Positions 7,114 to 16,662 of a stretch of 64,000 bases of DNA are shown piece after piece (position 1 is the first letter of the stretch; each line of letters starts with the position of its first letter). Source of the DNA: Ferruginivarius sediminum (GTDB lineage: Bacteria > Pseudomonadota > Alphaproteobacteria > Kiloniellales > Rhodovibrionaceae); assembly GCF_003344765.1 (NCBI RefSeq), contig NZ_QPMH01000008.1, positions 1-64,000 of the forward strand, in the 5' to 3' direction. The notes below the pieces were generated by a model. The model worked only from the letters and a program-made list of their open reading frames with translations. It was not told where the DNA came from and did no database searches. The position numbers and the translations under genes are program-made.

Positions 7114-9129
7114 ATGGACGCTTTGCGCTCTTCCGCCTCCCAGCCAGGTGCGTCGTCGACGGCCACGCATGCCGAGATGGCGAACGCGATCCGCGCGCTG
7201 GCGATGGACGCGGTCCAGAAGGCCAAGTCCGGCCATCCCGGAATGCCGATGGGCATGGCCGATGTCGCCACCGTGCTCTTCACACGGTTCCTGAAGTTCG
7301 ATCCCAAGCGCCCCGACTGGCCCGATCGCGACCGTTTCGTGTTGTCGGCCGGCCACGGGTCGATGCTGCTCTACGCGCTCCTCCACCTGACCGGGTACGA
7401 GGACATGACGCTGGAGGAGATCAAGAACTTCCGGCAACTCGGCAGCCGCACGGCCGGCCATCCGGAATACGGCGCCGCCGGCGGCATCGAGACGACGACC
7501 GGCCCGCTGGGACAGGGCTTCGGCAATGCCGTGGGCATGGCGCTGGCCGAACGGCTGTTGAACGCGCGCTTCGACGACCTGGTGGACCACCGCACCTTCG
7601 TGCTCGCGAGCGACGGCGACCTGATGGAGGGGATCAGCCACGAGGCCGCGGCGCTGGCGGGCCATCTGCGGCTGAACAAGCTGACTGTCCTGTTCGACGA
7701 CAACGAGATCTCGATCGACGGCGCGCTGTCGCTTGCGGACTCGGTCGACCAGCTCAAGCGGTTCGAGTCCTACGGCTGGTTCGTCCAGCGTGTCGACGGC
7801 CATGCCCCCGAGGCGATCGAGCAGGCGCTACAGGCAGCGGTGGAAAGCGACCGGCCTTCCCTCATCGCCTGCCGCACGACGATCGGCTTCGGTGCGCCGA
7901 AGCTGGCGGGCACGGCGAAGAGCCACGGCAGCCCGCTGGGCGAGGAAGAGATCGCTGCCACGCGCAAGCAACTCGGCTGGCCGTACGAGCCATTCGAGAT
8001 TCCCGACCATATCCTGCAGGCTTGGCGCAATGTGGGCGCCGCCGGGGCGGAATCCTCGGGCGCCTGGGACAAGCGCTTCGCCGAACTGGATGAGCAGACG
8101 CGCCGCGAGTTCCAGCGCCGCCTCGACGGCGAGATGCCGACCAGCCTGGGCGGCGCCATCGCCGAATTGAAGGAGCGGGTGCTGGCCGAAAAGCCGAAGG
8201 ACGCCACCCGCAAATCCTCGGAGATGGTGCTGGGTGCGCTGACCCGCGCGATTCCAGAGATGGTCGGCGGCTCGGCCGACCTGACCGGCTCGAACAATAC
8301 CAAGGTGGAGGGCCAGGGCGTCGTCAGCCGCGACGACTTCTCGGGCAGCTACATCCACTATGGCGTCCGCGAGCACGCCATGGCGGCGGCGATGAACGGC
8401 ATGGCGCTGCACAAGGGCGTGGTGCCCTATGGCGGCACCTTCCTGGTGTTCAGCGACTATTGCCGTCCGGCGATGCGCCTGTCCGCCCTGATGGGCTTGC
8501 GAGTCGTCTATGTCATGACGCACGATTCCATTGGCCTGGGCGAGGACGGCCCCACGCACCAGCCGGTGGAGCATCTGGCCTCGCTTCGGGCGATGCCACG
8601 GCTTCGCGTCTATCGGCCGTGCGATACCATCGAAACGGCGGAGTGCTGGGAGCTTGCCCTGCGCTCCGGCGACCGTCCGTCGGTGCTGGCGCTGACGCGG
8701 CAAAAGCTGCCGACGCTGCGCGCCGAAGGCGTGGCCGAGAACTATTGCGCGTTCGGCGCCTATATCCTGGTGCCGGCCGAGCGGCACCGGCAGGTGACGC
8801 TGCTTGCCTCCGGCTCGGAGGTCGAGATCGCGGTCCGCGCGCGCGAACTGCTGGCGGAGGACGGTATCTCCGCGGCGGTGGTGTCGGTGCCCTGCTGGGA
8901 CCTGTTCCTGGACCAGCCCGCGCACTACCGCGACGAGGTGCTGGGCCCCAGCGCGCTGCGCGTGGCCATCGAGGCCGCCTCCGGCTTCGGCTGGGAGCGG
9001 TGGACCACGCTGGACGGCGTCTTCGTCGGCATGCAGGGCTTCGGCGCGTCCGCGCCATACGAGGATCTTTACGAGCACTTCCAGATCACTCCCGAGGCGG
9101 TGGTCACAAAGGTGAAGAACTGGCTCTGA
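7114..9129 (+). CDS. tkt: Transketolase
   Basis: Thiamine-diphosphate enzyme transferring two-carbon units between sugar phosphates in the pentose phosphate or Calvin cycle. The 671-residue length is typical. Visible are the substrate-binding [14 protein letters not shown] near residue 33, [16 protein letters not shown], the ThDP motif starting [14 protein letters not shown] and ending in [11 protein letters not shown], the pyrimidine-domain [18 protein letters not shown] and the phosphate-binding [18 protein letters not shown]. It leads a same-strand series with a class I aldolase and GAPDH. Confidence 0.97.
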   Translation: MDALRSSASQPGASSTATHAEMANAIRALAMDAVQKAKSGHPGMPMGMADVATVLFTRFLKFDPKRPDWPDRDRFVLSAGHGSMLLYALLHLTGYEDMTLEEIKNFRQLGSRTAGHPEYGAAGGIETTTGPLGQGFGNAVGMALAERLLNARFDDLVDHRTFVLASDGDLMEGISHEAAALAGHLRLNKLTVLFDDNEISIDGALSLADSVDQLKRFESYGWFVQRVDGHAPEAIEQALQAAVESDRPSLIACRTTIGFGAPKLAGTAKSHGSPLGEEEIAATRKQLGWPYEPFEIPDHILQAWRNVGAAGAESSGAWDKRFAELDEQTRREFQRRLDGEMPTSLGGAIAELKERVLAEKPKDATRKSSEMVLGALTRAIPEMVGGSADLTGSNNTKVEGQGVVSRDDFSGSYIHYGVREHAMAAAMNGMALHKGVVPYGGTFLVFSDYCRPAMRLSALMGLRVVYVMTHDSIGLGEDGPTHQPVEHLASLRAMPRLRVYRPCDTIETAECWELALRSGDRPSVLALTRQKLPTLRAEGVAENYCAFGAYILVPAERHRQVTLLASGSEVEIAVRARELLAEDGISAAVVSVPCWDLFLDQPAHYRDEVLGPSALRVAIEAASGFGWERWTTLDGVFVGMQGFGASAPYEDLYEHFQITPEAVVTKVKNWL

Positions 9130-9207
9130 TCCTGTTGTAAATCGGCGCCGGTCGGGGTAATGCCCTCGACCGGGCGGGGTTCGTTTAGGATTGAAGGGGC
9201 AACGGCG

Positions 9208-10218
9208 ATGAACGTCGAACAGCTTGCCGAAACTGCGCAGAGCATCGTAGCCGACGGCAAGGGTCTGCTGGCCGCGGACGAAAGCACGGGCACGATCAAG
9301 AAGCGCTTCGACCAGATCAATGTGGAGTCGACCGAGCGTACGCGCCGCGACTATCGCCATATCCTGTTCACCACACCGGACGTCTCCCAGTTCATCAGCG
9401 GGGTGATCCTGTACGACGAGACCATCCGGCAGGACGGCCCGGACGGTTCGCCGCTGGTGGAGACGATCGAGAAGGCCGGCATGATCCCCGGCATCAAGGT
9501 GGACAATGGCGCCAAGCCGCTGGCGCCGGGCGGCGGCGAGAAGGTGACCGAAGGCCTCGACGGCCTGCGCGAGCGCTTCAAGGCGTATTACGAGCTGGGC
9601 GCGCGCTTCGCCAAGTGGCGCGGCGTTTATTCCATCGGCGGGGGCCTACCCAGCCGGCAGTGCATCCGCGCCAACGCCCATGCGCTGGCCCGCTATGCCG
9701 CGCTGGCGCAGGAAGCGAACATCACCCCGGTGGTCGAGCCCGAGGTCCTGATGGACGGCAGCCACGACATCGACGCCTGCCGCGAGGCGACCGAGGCGGT
9801 GCTGCGCGAGGTCTTCGCCGAGCTGGCCGAGCAGCAGATCGTACTGGAAGGCATCCTGCTGAAGCCGAATATGGTGCTCTCCGGCAAGGACTGCCCGCGT
9901 CAGGCGGACGCGAACGAAGTCGCGCGCGAGACCATCCGCTGCTTCAAGCGAGTCGTGCCGGCGGCGGTGCCGGGCGTGGTATTTCTCTCCGGTGGGCAGA
10001 GCGACGAGCAGGCGACCGTCAATCTCGACGCGATGAACAAGATCAAGGATGCCGAGGGAGCGCCCTGGGCACTCAGCTTCTCCTACGGCCGCGCGCTGCA
10101 GCAGGCGGCGCTCAAGGCTTGGAGCGGCAACGACGACAATGCAGAGAGTGCCCGCAAGGCATTCTATGAGCGCGCCAAGGCGACGAGTGCCGCGGCGCTG
10201 GGCCGTTACGCCGCCTGA
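9208..10218 (+). CDS. Class I fructose-bisphosphate aldolase
   Basis: 336 residues of the metal-independent, Schiff-base (animal-type) aldolase, which interconverts fructose-1,6-bisphosphate with DHAP and glyceraldehyde-3-phosphate. The start at 9208 gives MNVEQLAETA; a frame open 48 bases upstream lacks a ribosome site. Key residues fall where expected: D24 in LLAADESTGTIKKRF, K136 in FAKWRGV, E178 in VVEPEVLMDG and the Schiff-base K219 in GILLKPNMVLSG. Bacteria more often use the class II enzyme in this gene neighbourhood. It lies 78 bases after tkt and 35 before gap. Confidence 0.95.
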   Translation: MNVEQLAETAQSIVADGKGLLAADESTGTIKKRFDQINVESTERTRRDYRHILFTTPDVSQFISGVILYDETIRQDGPDGSPLVETIEKAGMIPGIKVDNGAKPLAPGGGEKVTEGLDGLRERFKAYYELGARFAKWRGVYSIGGGLPSRQCIRANAHALARYAALAQEANITPVVEPEVLMDGSHDIDACREATEAVLREVFAELAEQQIVLEGILLKPNMVLSGKDCPRQADANEVARETIRCFKRVVPAAVPGVVFLSGGQSDEQATVNLDAMNKIKDAEGAPWALSFSYGRALQQAALKAWSGNDDNAESARKAFYERAKATSAAALGRYAA

Positions 10219-10253
10219 CCCAGGGCGCGACCACTAGAACGGGATAGGAGCAA

Positions 10254-11264
10254 ATGACGATTCGCGTCGCGATCAACGGCTTCGGCCGTATTGGCCGTAT
10301 GGTGCTGCGTGCCGCTTACGAGCAGGGCCGCAAGGATATCGAATTCGTTGCCATCAACGACCTGGCGGATATCGAGACCAACGCCTTCCTTCTCAAGCAC
10401 GACTCGGCGCACGGGGCCTTTCCGGGCACGGTAAACGCCACCAACGGCGCACTCGACCTCGGCAACGGCCCGATCAAGTGCTTCAGCGAGCCCGACCCGG
10501 CGAAGCTGCCGTGGAAGGACCTCGATGTAGACGTGGCACTGGAGTGCTCCGGCCACTTCGCCAGCCGCGACGCGGCCGCGAAGCATCTGCAGGCGGGGGC
10601 CAAGAAGGTGCTGGTTTCCGCCCCGGCGAAGGGCGCGGATATCACTATCGTGATGGGCGTCAACGAGGACAAGCTGGAGGCTGGCCACGAGGTGGTCTCG
10701 AATGCGTCCTGCACCACCAACTGCCTGGCTCCGATGGCCAAGGTGTTGCACGAGGCGATCGGCATCGAGCGCGGGTTCATGACCACGGTGCATGCCTTCA
10801 CCGGCGACCAGCGGCTGGTCGACACCATGCACAAGGATCCGCGCCGGGCGCGCGCGGCGGCGCACAACATCATCCCGACCTCGACCGGCGCGGCGCGCGC
10901 TGTCGGCCTGGTGCTGCCCGAGCTGGCCGGCAAGCTGGACGGGACGGCGATCCGCGTGCCGACGCTGAACGTCTCGCTCATCGACTTCAAGTTCGACGCC
11001 CGCAACGCCACCACCGTCGAGAAGGTGAACGAAGCGCTGCTGGCGGCGGCGAAGTCCAACCGGATGAACGGCATCCTCGGCATCTCCAACGAGCCGCTCG
11101 TGTCCAGCGACTTCAACCACAACAGCAACTCTTCCACCATCGACATCAGCGAGACCCAGGTCATCGACGACAAGCTGGTCCGGGTGATGAGTTGGTACGA
11201 CAACGAGTGGGGCTTCTCGAATCGCATGTGCGACGCCGCCGTCGCGGTCGGGAAGACCATCTAG
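10254..11264 (+). CDS. gap: Type I glyceraldehyde-3-phosphate dehydrogenase
   Basis: Catalyses the phosphorylating oxidation of glyceraldehyde-3-phosphate. The 336-residue product has the Rossmann [12 protein letters not shown], the catalytic [12 protein letters not shown] with C153, and H180 in [11 protein letters not shown]. The residue region after the beta-alpha-beta unit ([20 protein letters not shown]) is normal for the family. It follows the aldolase at 35 bases and is closed by a strong intrinsic terminator, so tkt-fba-gap is probably one unit. No phosphoglycerate kinase gene follows, unlike the usual gap-pgk order. Confidence 0.97.
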   Translation: MTIRVAINGFGRIGRMVLRAAYEQGRKDIEFVAINDLADIETNAFLLKHDSAHGAFPGTVNATNGALDLGNGPIKCFSEPDPAKLPWKDLDVDVALECSGHFASRDAAAKHLQAGAKKVLVSAPAKGADITIVMGVNEDKLEAGHEVVSNASCTTNCLAPMAKVLHEAIGIERGFMTTVHAFTGDQRLVDTMHKDPRRARAAAHNIIPTSTGAARAVGLVLPELAGKLDGTAIRVPTLNVSLIDFKFDARNATTVEKVNEALLAAAKSNRMNGILGISNEPLVSSDFNHNSNSSTIDISETQVIDDKLVRVMSWYDNEWGFSNRMCDAAVAVGKTI

Positions 11265-11296
11265 GCGACGCCATTTCGCGACGCGACGACAGGGGG

Positions 11297-11325
11297 AAGG
11301 CGGAGCCGGCGTGCTCCGCCTTTCT
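11297..11325 (+). terminator. Intrinsic terminator after gap
   Basis: A perfect ten-base stem AAGGCGGAGC / GCTCCGCCTT with a six-base loop, running into TTTCTT, 32 bases after the gap stop codon. Confidence 0.85.
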
Positions 11326-11355
11326 TGTCGGGGCGGTTCGCGCTAAGACTTGCGC

Positions 11356-11763
11356 ATGCCAAATGCCGCCGTCGTCTTCCATTCCATAGAGCATCTGAAC
11401 GCCGCCCTGACGGCGGCGCAGGAAACCAGCATCGAGCTAACGCTCCTGACCGCCCCGGCTGCGGCCGCCTACCTGGGTGCCGGCTGGTTCCGCGAGGCCG
11501 TCGCGGCGGCACGGGCGGCGCACCCGGATGTTCGCGCGACGATGCTGCTCGACTGTGGGGAGCGGCCGGGCGACGCGCTGGCAGCCTTTCGCGCCGGTGT
11601 GCCGGGTGTCATCTTCACCGGCCGCGCGGACGTTGCCGACAAGCTGGCGGCGCTGGCACAGGCGCACGGCACCATCTTCCGGCGCGATAGGCCGGCAGCG
11701 CACGATCTGCTGGACGCGGCAGACCCGCTGGAATCCTGCCGCCGCTGGTTGTCTCGGCGTTGA
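11356..11763 (+). CDS. Conserved hypothetical protein, 135 residues
   Basis: Unrecognised small cytoplasmic protein. The pattern (AAVVFHSIEHLNAALTAAQ ... LTLLTAPAAAAYLGAGWF ... ATMLLDCGERPGDALAAFRAGVPGVIFTG) suggests an alternating alpha/beta fold, with DCGERPG resembling a loop of TIM-barrel or Rossmann-like proteins. ATG at 11356 is preferred to a TTG six bases earlier. It lies 31 bases before the ThiE-like gene, so the two likely form a unit separate from gap. Confidence 0.65.
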   Translation: MPNAAVVFHSIEHLNAALTAAQETSIELTLLTAPAAAAYLGAGWFREAVAAARAAHPDVRATMLLDCGERPGDALAAFRAGVPGVIFTGRADVADKLAALAQAHGTIFRRDRPAAHDLLDAADPLESCRRWLSRR

Positions 11764-11794
11764 TCCGTGTCCGCGCCTGGGCTATGCCCCCGGC

Positions 11795-12394
11795 ATGAGC
11801 GAACAAGTCGACTCGCCTCGCCTCTATCTGGTCGCCTGGGCGGACATTGCGGAGCGTACGCTGCGCGAGGCCCTGCAAGCCGGTGACGTTGCCTGCCTCC
11901 TGCTGCGCGGCGCGACCGGCGCTTCCGCCCCGCTCGTCCGCGCGGCGCAGGAAACGGGTGTTGCGGTGCTGGTGCAGGATGACGCCGCCCTGGCCGAAAC
12001 ACTCCAGGCCGATGGCGTTCACCTGGGCCCCGGCGGCAACGTGAAAGCTACCCGCAAGCGGCTGGGCGATGAGGGCATTGTGGGTGCGTGCTGCGGCAAC
12101 TCGCGCCATGCCGCGATGCTGGCTGGCGAGGCGGGTGCCGACTATGTCGCCTTTGCCGGGCGCGAGGATGAGCCCGGCGCCGCCGCCAATCCCGAGATCC
12201 TTGGCTGGTGGCAGGTCATGATGGAGCTGCCCTGCGTGGCCATGGGCGACGTGGCGCTGGCCGACGTCGGGCCGCTGGCCGAGGCGGGGGCCGACTTCGT
12301 CGCGCTTGGGTCGGCCGTGTGGGACCACTCGGAAGGCCCGGCAGTCGCGGTGGCCAAGGCGACGCGCCAGCTACAGGCGGTACAGCGGGACTGA
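11795..12394 (+). CDS. ThiE/TenI-like thiamine phosphate synthase family protein
   Basis: 199 residues of TIM-barrel ThiE/TenI type: LYLVAWADIAERTLREAL, VLVQDDAALAETLQADGVHLGPGG, VGACCGNSRHAAMLAGEAGADYVAFAG and a terminal FVALGSAVW phosphate-binding loop. True ThiE joins hydroxymethylpyrimidine diphosphate to thiazole phosphate; here the usual GVHLGQ.D motif reads GVHLGPGGN and no other thiamine genes are near, so it may be a TenI-like regulator or a divergent enzyme. The upstream frame stays open, but the start at 11795 matches the family. Confidence 0.75.
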   Translation: MSEQVDSPRLYLVAWADIAERTLREALQAGDVACLLLRGATGASAPLVRAAQETGVAVLVQDDAALAETLQADGVHLGPGGNVKATRKRLGDEGIVGACCGNSRHAAMLAGEAGADYVAFAGREDEPGAAANPEILGWWQVMMELPCVAMGDVALADVGPLAEAGADFVALGSAVWDHSEGPAVAVAKATRQLQAVQRD

Positions 12395-12415
12395 GCGCGC
12401 CGCAGTTGCCAGGAC

Positions 12416-12475
12416 GCGGGGAAGCTGTTAGCTTCCCCGCCAACCGATGCCGGCGGTTTCCGCCGGCCGTTTTCA
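12416..12475 (+). terminator. Tandem hairpins between the ThiE-like gene and efp
   Basis: Two perfect hairpins in a row: GCGGGGAAGC-TGTTA-GCTTCCCCGC (12416-12440) with no T tract, then GCCGGCGG-TTT-CCGCCGGC (12449-12467) followed by CGTTTTC. The second resembles an intrinsic terminator; the first may be a leader or transcript-end structure. Confidence 0.6.
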
Positions 12476-12524
12476 TGGCGACAATCGCCGAGATCCGACA
12501 CCGGAAAATCCGAACAGCACGACA

Positions 12525-13094
12525 ATGCCGAAGATCGACGGAAACGAACTGCGCCCCGGCTATGTGATCGAACACAAGGGCCGCGTGTGGCGCGTGATGA
12601 AGACCGAGCACGTCAAGCCCGGCAAGGGCGGCGCCTTCATGCAGGCTGAGCTGCGCGACCTCTTCGACGGCTCCAAGACGAACGAGCGTTTCCGCGCCTC
12701 GGAATCGCTGGAGCGGGTGCGCCTGGAGCAGCGGCCCTATCAGTTCCTGTACCAGGACGGCGAGCATTACGCCTTCATGGATACGGAAACCTTCGAGCAG
12801 ATCACCGTCGACGGCGAGTTGATCGGCGAGCCGGCACGTTTCCTGACCGAGGGCATGCAAGTCGAGATCGAGTTCTACGAAGAGACGCCGCTGGGCGTCA
12901 CCCTTCCCGAGACCGTGACGTTGGATATCGAGCATGCGGACCCGGTGGTGAAGGGACAGACGGCCTCGTCCTCGTACAAGCCGGCGGTGCTGGAGAACGG
13001 CGTGCGCATCATGGTGCCGCCGCATGTGGAAAGCGGCCAGCGCGTCGTCGTGAAGACCGAGGACGGCAGCTACGTCGAAAAGGTGAACGCCTGA
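12525..13094 (+). CDS. efp: Translation elongation factor P
   Basis: Rescues ribosomes stalled at consecutive prolines by binding between the P and E sites. The 189-residue product has the KOW-like domain I (about 1-64), two OB-type domains, and the signature-like C-terminal VKGQTASSSYKPAVLENG. The tip residue is K34 in HVKPGKGGAFMQ, the position lysylated by EpmA in gammaproteobacteria; no epmA or epmB gene is in the window. The ATG at 12525 is well inside an upstream-open frame and gives the canonical MPKIDGNELRPG start. Confidence 0.96.
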   Translation: MPKIDGNELRPGYVIEHKGRVWRVMKTEHVKPGKGGAFMQAELRDLFDGSKTNERFRASESLERVRLEQRPYQFLYQDGEHYAFMDTETFEQITVDGELIGEPARFLTEGMQVEIEFYEETPLGVTLPETVTLDIEHADPVVKGQTASSSYKPAVLENGVRIMVPPHVESGQRVVVKTEDGSYVEKVNA

Positions 13095-13170
13095 CCGCTC
13101 CGCGCTGAGGAGCATTCGGCAGGCCGCACCGGATAATCGCCTTCGCGCATGCCGGCGCGGAGGCTTGTTG

Positions 13171-13210
13171 CGTCCGCATGTGTCAACATGCGTCAACATT
13201 TGTCAGCATT
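13171..13210 (+). repeat. Four-unit 10-bp tandem repeat upstream of suhB-like gene
   Basis: Consecutive units are cgtccgcatg, tgtcaacatg, cgtcaacatt and tgtcagcatt. The core GTCAACAT repeats with an exact 10-bp period, i.e. on one face of the helix, ending 26 bases before the ATG at 13237. This is consistent with a cooperative operator, though a chance microrepeat cannot be excluded. Confidence 0.55.
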
Positions 13211-13236
13211 TCGCGCCAGGAGGCCTGGGTAAGCGC

Positions 13237-14052
13237 ATGGCAACCCGCTCAGCCATCATCAACGTCATGGTCCGCGCCGCCGACAAGGCTGCCAGGGCGC
13301 TCAAGCGCGACTTCGGCGAAGTCGAGAATCTCCAGGTGTCGCGCAAGGGACCGGCGGACTTCGTCTCCACCGCGGACCGCCGGGCAGAGAAGGTCGTGCG
13401 CGACGAACTGACCCGCGCGCGTCCCGAGTTCGGCCTGCTGATGGAGGAGTCGGGCGGCGAGGCCGGGACCGACCCGGAGGAGCGGCGCTTCATCGTCGAT
13501 CCGCTGGACGGCACCACCAACTTCCTGCACGGCATCCCGCACTTCGCGATCTCCATCGCGCTGGAGCAGCGCGGCCAGGTGATCGCGGCGGTGATCTACG
13601 ATCCGGTGAAGGAGGAGATGTTCTTCGCCGAGAAGGGCGTCGGCGCCTATCTTAACGACCGCCGCATCCGCGTGTCGTCGCGCGACCGCCTGGAATCGGC
13701 GCTGATCGCCACCGGCGCGCCTTTCCTGGGCCATGGCCATCGCGCCCCCTTCCTGGCCGAGGTCGACGCGGTGATGGCGCGCACCTCGGGCATCCGCCGC
13801 ATGGGGGCGGCGTCGCTCGACTTGGCCTACGTCGCGGCCGGCCGGTTCGACGGTTACTGGGAGCGCGACCTGCAGCCGTGGGACATCGCCGCCGGCATCC
13901 TGTTGGTGCGCGAGGCCGGAGGATTCGTCGGCGAGATCGAGGGCAAGCCCATCCACCCCGACAGCCCCAGCATCCTGGCCACCAATACCGAGCTTGAAGT
14001 GCCATTGCAGCGGCTGCTCAACAGCGCCGGGAAACAGGCCCGGTCGGCCTGA
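13237..14052 (+). CDS. Inositol monophosphatase family protein (SuhB-like)
   Basis: 271 residues with the Mg-dependent phosphatase motifs: LMEESGGEAG (first metal-ligand Glu), FIVDPLDGTTNFLHGIPHF (D-x-D-G-T/S block) and WDIAAGILLVREAGG (C-terminal Asp). SuhB homologues dephosphorylate inositol phosphates and some bind RNA polymerase antitermination complexes. Start at 13237 is favoured by GGAGG at 13219-13223, although the distance is long. It precedes the OmpA/MotA/MotB-like module on the same strand. Confidence 0.92.
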   Translation: MATRSAIINVMVRAADKAARALKRDFGEVENLQVSRKGPADFVSTADRRAEKVVRDELTRARPEFGLLMEESGGEAGTDPEERRFIVDPLDGTTNFLHGIPHFAISIALEQRGQVIAAVIYDPVKEEMFFAEKGVGAYLNDRRIRVSSRDRLESALIATGAPFLGHGHRAPFLAEVDAVMARTSGIRRMGAASLDLAYVAAGRFDGYWERDLQPWDIAAGILLVREAGGFVGEIEGKPIHPDSPSILATNTELEVPLQRLLNSAGKQARSA

Positions 14053-14151
14053 CACATTCGGATCGAACCGTTAATCGGTTGTAAGCCCGGACGCTGCCAC
14101 GTAGTGTATTGCCTGGGGGAAGCGGGGAATATTGCACGGGCGCAAGGGATT

Positions 14152-15363
14152 ATGTGGCTAGGTGGAAAAGACTTTCATTGCCGCGCGCGCGGCTTGGTGT
14201 TTCTGTTCGGCGCACTGGCGCTGACGGCGGCGCCGGCTGTTGCGCAAACGACATACATTGGCGGGTCGGGACCAAGCGAGACGAGCATCATCGGGGCTGG
14301 CGAGGCCGTAACCGTGAACCTGGATGCGATCGGCGGCACGCGCCCGGCCCGTGTGCGAAACGGCGGCAACGGCGCGGCATCGGGCAAGGCCGTCGGCTTC
14401 GGCCAGCCGATCGAGGGGCCCGGCGGCGCTGTTCTTCTCTATCCGCCGAAATCGCCGCCGCACAGCCATCTACTGGTCGATGCACCCCAATCCGTCGCGA
14501 AGCCGAAGCTGACGCCGCCGAAGGAAGAGCCGGCCATAGCCGATTCCCAGCCGGGCGAGCCACCTGCAACGCTCGCGCCAAGCCCGCAAAAGCCGGCCGC
14601 GCCGACGAAAATGGCCGATGCCCAGCCTGCCGCTGCGGAACCCACGACACCGCCAAAACCGACGACGCCCCCGAAGAGCGGAGCCACGACGCAAACCGAA
14701 TCCGGTGCCGAGCCGGCCAGGCCGGCGCGTAAGCCCGAGGTCGAGGCGACCTCCCCGGCACCTGATAAGACGGCCGACAAGGCGGACGAGAATCAAATGG
14801 CGGCAGCGACCACGCAGCCGCCCGAGGAACCCTCGGCACCCGAGCAGAGCAGCGATGCACCGGCGGAAAGCGATAAAGCCTTGCAGGCCGTGGCCGACCC
14901 GCAACCGGCCCCTGCCCCGTCGTCAAAACCGGCTCAGCCTGGGAAGACCGGGGCCACCGCCAAAGACCCAGCGCCCGAGCCCGCCTCCGAAAGCGCAACC
15001 GAGCCGACGCGCACGCAGGTCGCCTCGCTGCCGCCCACGTCGGAAGGGCTGCCCGACCGGATACGACTGATGTTCCCGAACAAGGCGGCGGACTTGTCGG
15101 ATACCACGAAGGACACGCTGGCGGCCCTGGCGAAGCGGCTTAAGGCCGAGCCTCAGCAACGCATCCAGCTCGTCGCCTACGCCGAAGCCAGCGAGGACAG
15201 GGAGAGCCGCGCACGGCGCCTTTCGCTTTCCCGCGCGCTTGCCGTACGCTCGTACCTGATCGACCAGGGAGTGCGCTCGACGCGCATGGACGTGCGCGCG
15301 TTGGGCAGCACGGCGGAGAGTGGGCCGCTGAACCGGCTGGACATCAAGCCGGCGCGGCGCTGA
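14152..15363 (+). CDS. Secreted OmpA-domain protein with long Pro/Ala-rich linker
   Basis: 403 residues. A signal peptide with hydrophobic GLVFLFGALALTAAPAVA ends in AVA-Q around residue 32. Residues about 120-310 are a disordered Pro/Ala/Lys/Glu-rich linker that could span periplasm or peptidoglycan. The C-terminal 90 residues resemble an OmpA-like peptidoglycan-binding domain (IRLMFPNKAADLSDTTKDTL ... LSRALAVRSYLIDQGV ... MDVRALG), although the last motif reads NRLDI instead of NRR-type. The ATG at 14152 with AAGG upstream is chosen over a GTG 48 bases earlier because it gives a proper signal peptide. It is followed at 120 bases by the MotA/TolQ-like gene. Confidence 0.8.
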   Translation: MWLGGKDFHCRARGLVFLFGALALTAAPAVAQTTYIGGSGPSETSIIGAGEAVTVNLDAIGGTRPARVRNGGNGAASGKAVGFGQPIEGPGGAVLLYPPKSPPHSHLLVDAPQSVAKPKLTPPKEEPAIADSQPGEPPATLAPSPQKPAAPTKMADAQPAAAEPTTPPKPTTPPKSGATTQTESGAEPARPARKPEVEATSPAPDKTADKADENQMAAATTQPPEEPSAPEQSSDAPAESDKALQAVADPQPAPAPSSKPAQPGKTGATAKDPAPEPASESATEPTRTQVASLPPTSEGLPDRIRLMFPNKAADLSDTTKDTLAALAKRLKAEPQQRIQLVAYAEASEDRESRARRLSLSRALAVRSYLIDQGVRSTRMDVRALGSTAESGPLNRLDIKPARR

Positions 15364-15483
15364 TATGTTGCGGCAACCGGCGGCACACACGAGAATATGT
15401 CCGGGGCGCTGTCACAGTTTCGCCGCAGTCTGCGGCAATGGTGCCGCCAATTCCACGCTTGAGACGGGGTTGAACCACCCGAT

Positions 15484-16659
15484 ATGAGCCGGCCGAGCCG
15501 TTATCTGATCCGGATGATCGTCTTCCTGGTGATCGTCGCGGCAGCGTGCGGCGTTTTGCTGCCACAGCTTCAAGACGCCTTCGTCGCCAACCCAGTGTTC
15601 AACGGACTGATTCTCGGCGTCCTTCTGCTGGGTATCCTCTACATCTTCCGTCAGGTAGTGATGCTGCGCCCCGAAGTGGCGTGGCTGGACCGCCTGCGCC
15701 AGGAAAGCAGCGGCGGCCTGGTGTTTCCCGGCGCGCTGAAGGAGGGTCATCCGCCGCGCCTGCTGGGCCCCCTGGCGACGATGGTGGGTGAGCGCAAGGG
15801 GCGGCTCACGCTCTCCGCGCTGTCGATGCGCTCGCTGCTGGACGGTATCCAGAGCCGGATCAGCGAATCGCACGATATCTCGCGCTACCTCATCGGCTTG
15901 CTGATCTTCCTGGGCCTGTTGGGCACCTTCTGGGGCCTCCTGGAAACCGTGAACTCCGTCGCCGGCGCGATCTCGGAACTCAGCGCATCGGGCGGCGACC
16001 CGGCGGCCCTGTTCGGCGAGTTGAAGAACAGCCTGCAGAAGCCGTTGCAGGGCATGGGCACGGCCTTTTCGTCCTCGCTGTTCGGCCTTGCAGGATCGCT
16101 TGTGCTGGGCTTCCTGGAACTTCAGGCCGGACAGGCGCACAACCGCTTCGTCAACGAGCTGGAAGAGTGGCTGTCGGGGATCACCAAGCTGTCCAGCGGC
16201 GGGACCTCCGTGGAGGGCGGCGAATCCGTGCCGGCCTACATCCAGGCCCTGCTGGAGCAGACCGCGGACAGTCTGGACACGCTGCAGCGGACCATCACCG
16301 GTGGCGAGGAAGACCGACATCAAATCAACCGCAACCTGACGCAGTTGACCGAGCGTGTCTCGACCCTGACCGACCAGATGCGCACCGAGCAGTCGGTGCT
16401 GATGAAGCTGGCCGAGACCCAGTCGCAACTCAAGCCGATCCTGGCACGCATCGCAGACGCCGGAGAGGCGCAACCGAACGGCGGCATGGACGACAGCACC
16501 CGAGACCACATCCGCAACCTGGACATTCATCTGGAGCGGCTGGTCAACGACGCCGCCAGCGGCCGCGATCAGGTGGTGCGCGAGCTACGCAGCGAGATCC
16601 GCCTGCTTGCTCGCACTATCGCCGCGATCGCGGAGGAAGGCGAGCAGGAGCGCCACTAG
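15484..16659 (+). CDS. MotA/TolQ/ExbB-family proton channel protein
   Basis: 391 residues. Four hydrophobic segments are visible: about 10-28, 39-57, 138-157 (YLIGLLIFLGLLGTFWGLL) and 198-217 (SSSLFGLAGSLVLGFLEL); the last two carry the Gly/Thr pattern of the MotA/TolQ/ExbB channel. Residues 95-135 form a cytoplasmic loop and 265-391 a long, largely coiled-coil cytoplasmic tail, longer than in TolQ or ExbB. Three bases separate it from the MotB-like gene, so the two form a stator-like pair. Tol-Pal and flagellar MotA are less likely because no tolR, tolA or flagellar gene is near. Confidence 0.85.
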   Translation: MSRPSRYLIRMIVFLVIVAAACGVLLPQLQDAFVANPVFNGLILGVLLLGILYIFRQVVMLRPEVAWLDRLRQESSGGLVFPGALKEGHPPRLLGPLATMVGERKGRLTLSALSMRSLLDGIQSRISESHDISRYLIGLLIFLGLLGTFWGLLETVNSVAGAISELSASGGDPAALFGELKNSLQKPLQGMGTAFSSSLFGLAGSLVLGFLELQAGQAHNRFVNELEEWLSGITKLSSGGTSVEGGESVPAYIQALLEQTADSLDTLQRTITGGEEDRHQINRNLTQLTERVSTLTDQMRTEQSVLMKLAETQSQLKPILARIADAGEAQPNGGMDDSTRDHIRNLDIHLERLVNDAASGRDQVVRELRSEIRLLARTIAAIAEEGEQERH

Positions 16660-16662
16660 GCC

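Noticed and set aside
7828..9360. 510-codon open frame on the minus strand inside tkt
   Set aside because: Antisense to transketolase with no ribosome site and typical GC-skewed composition; tkt itself is intact.
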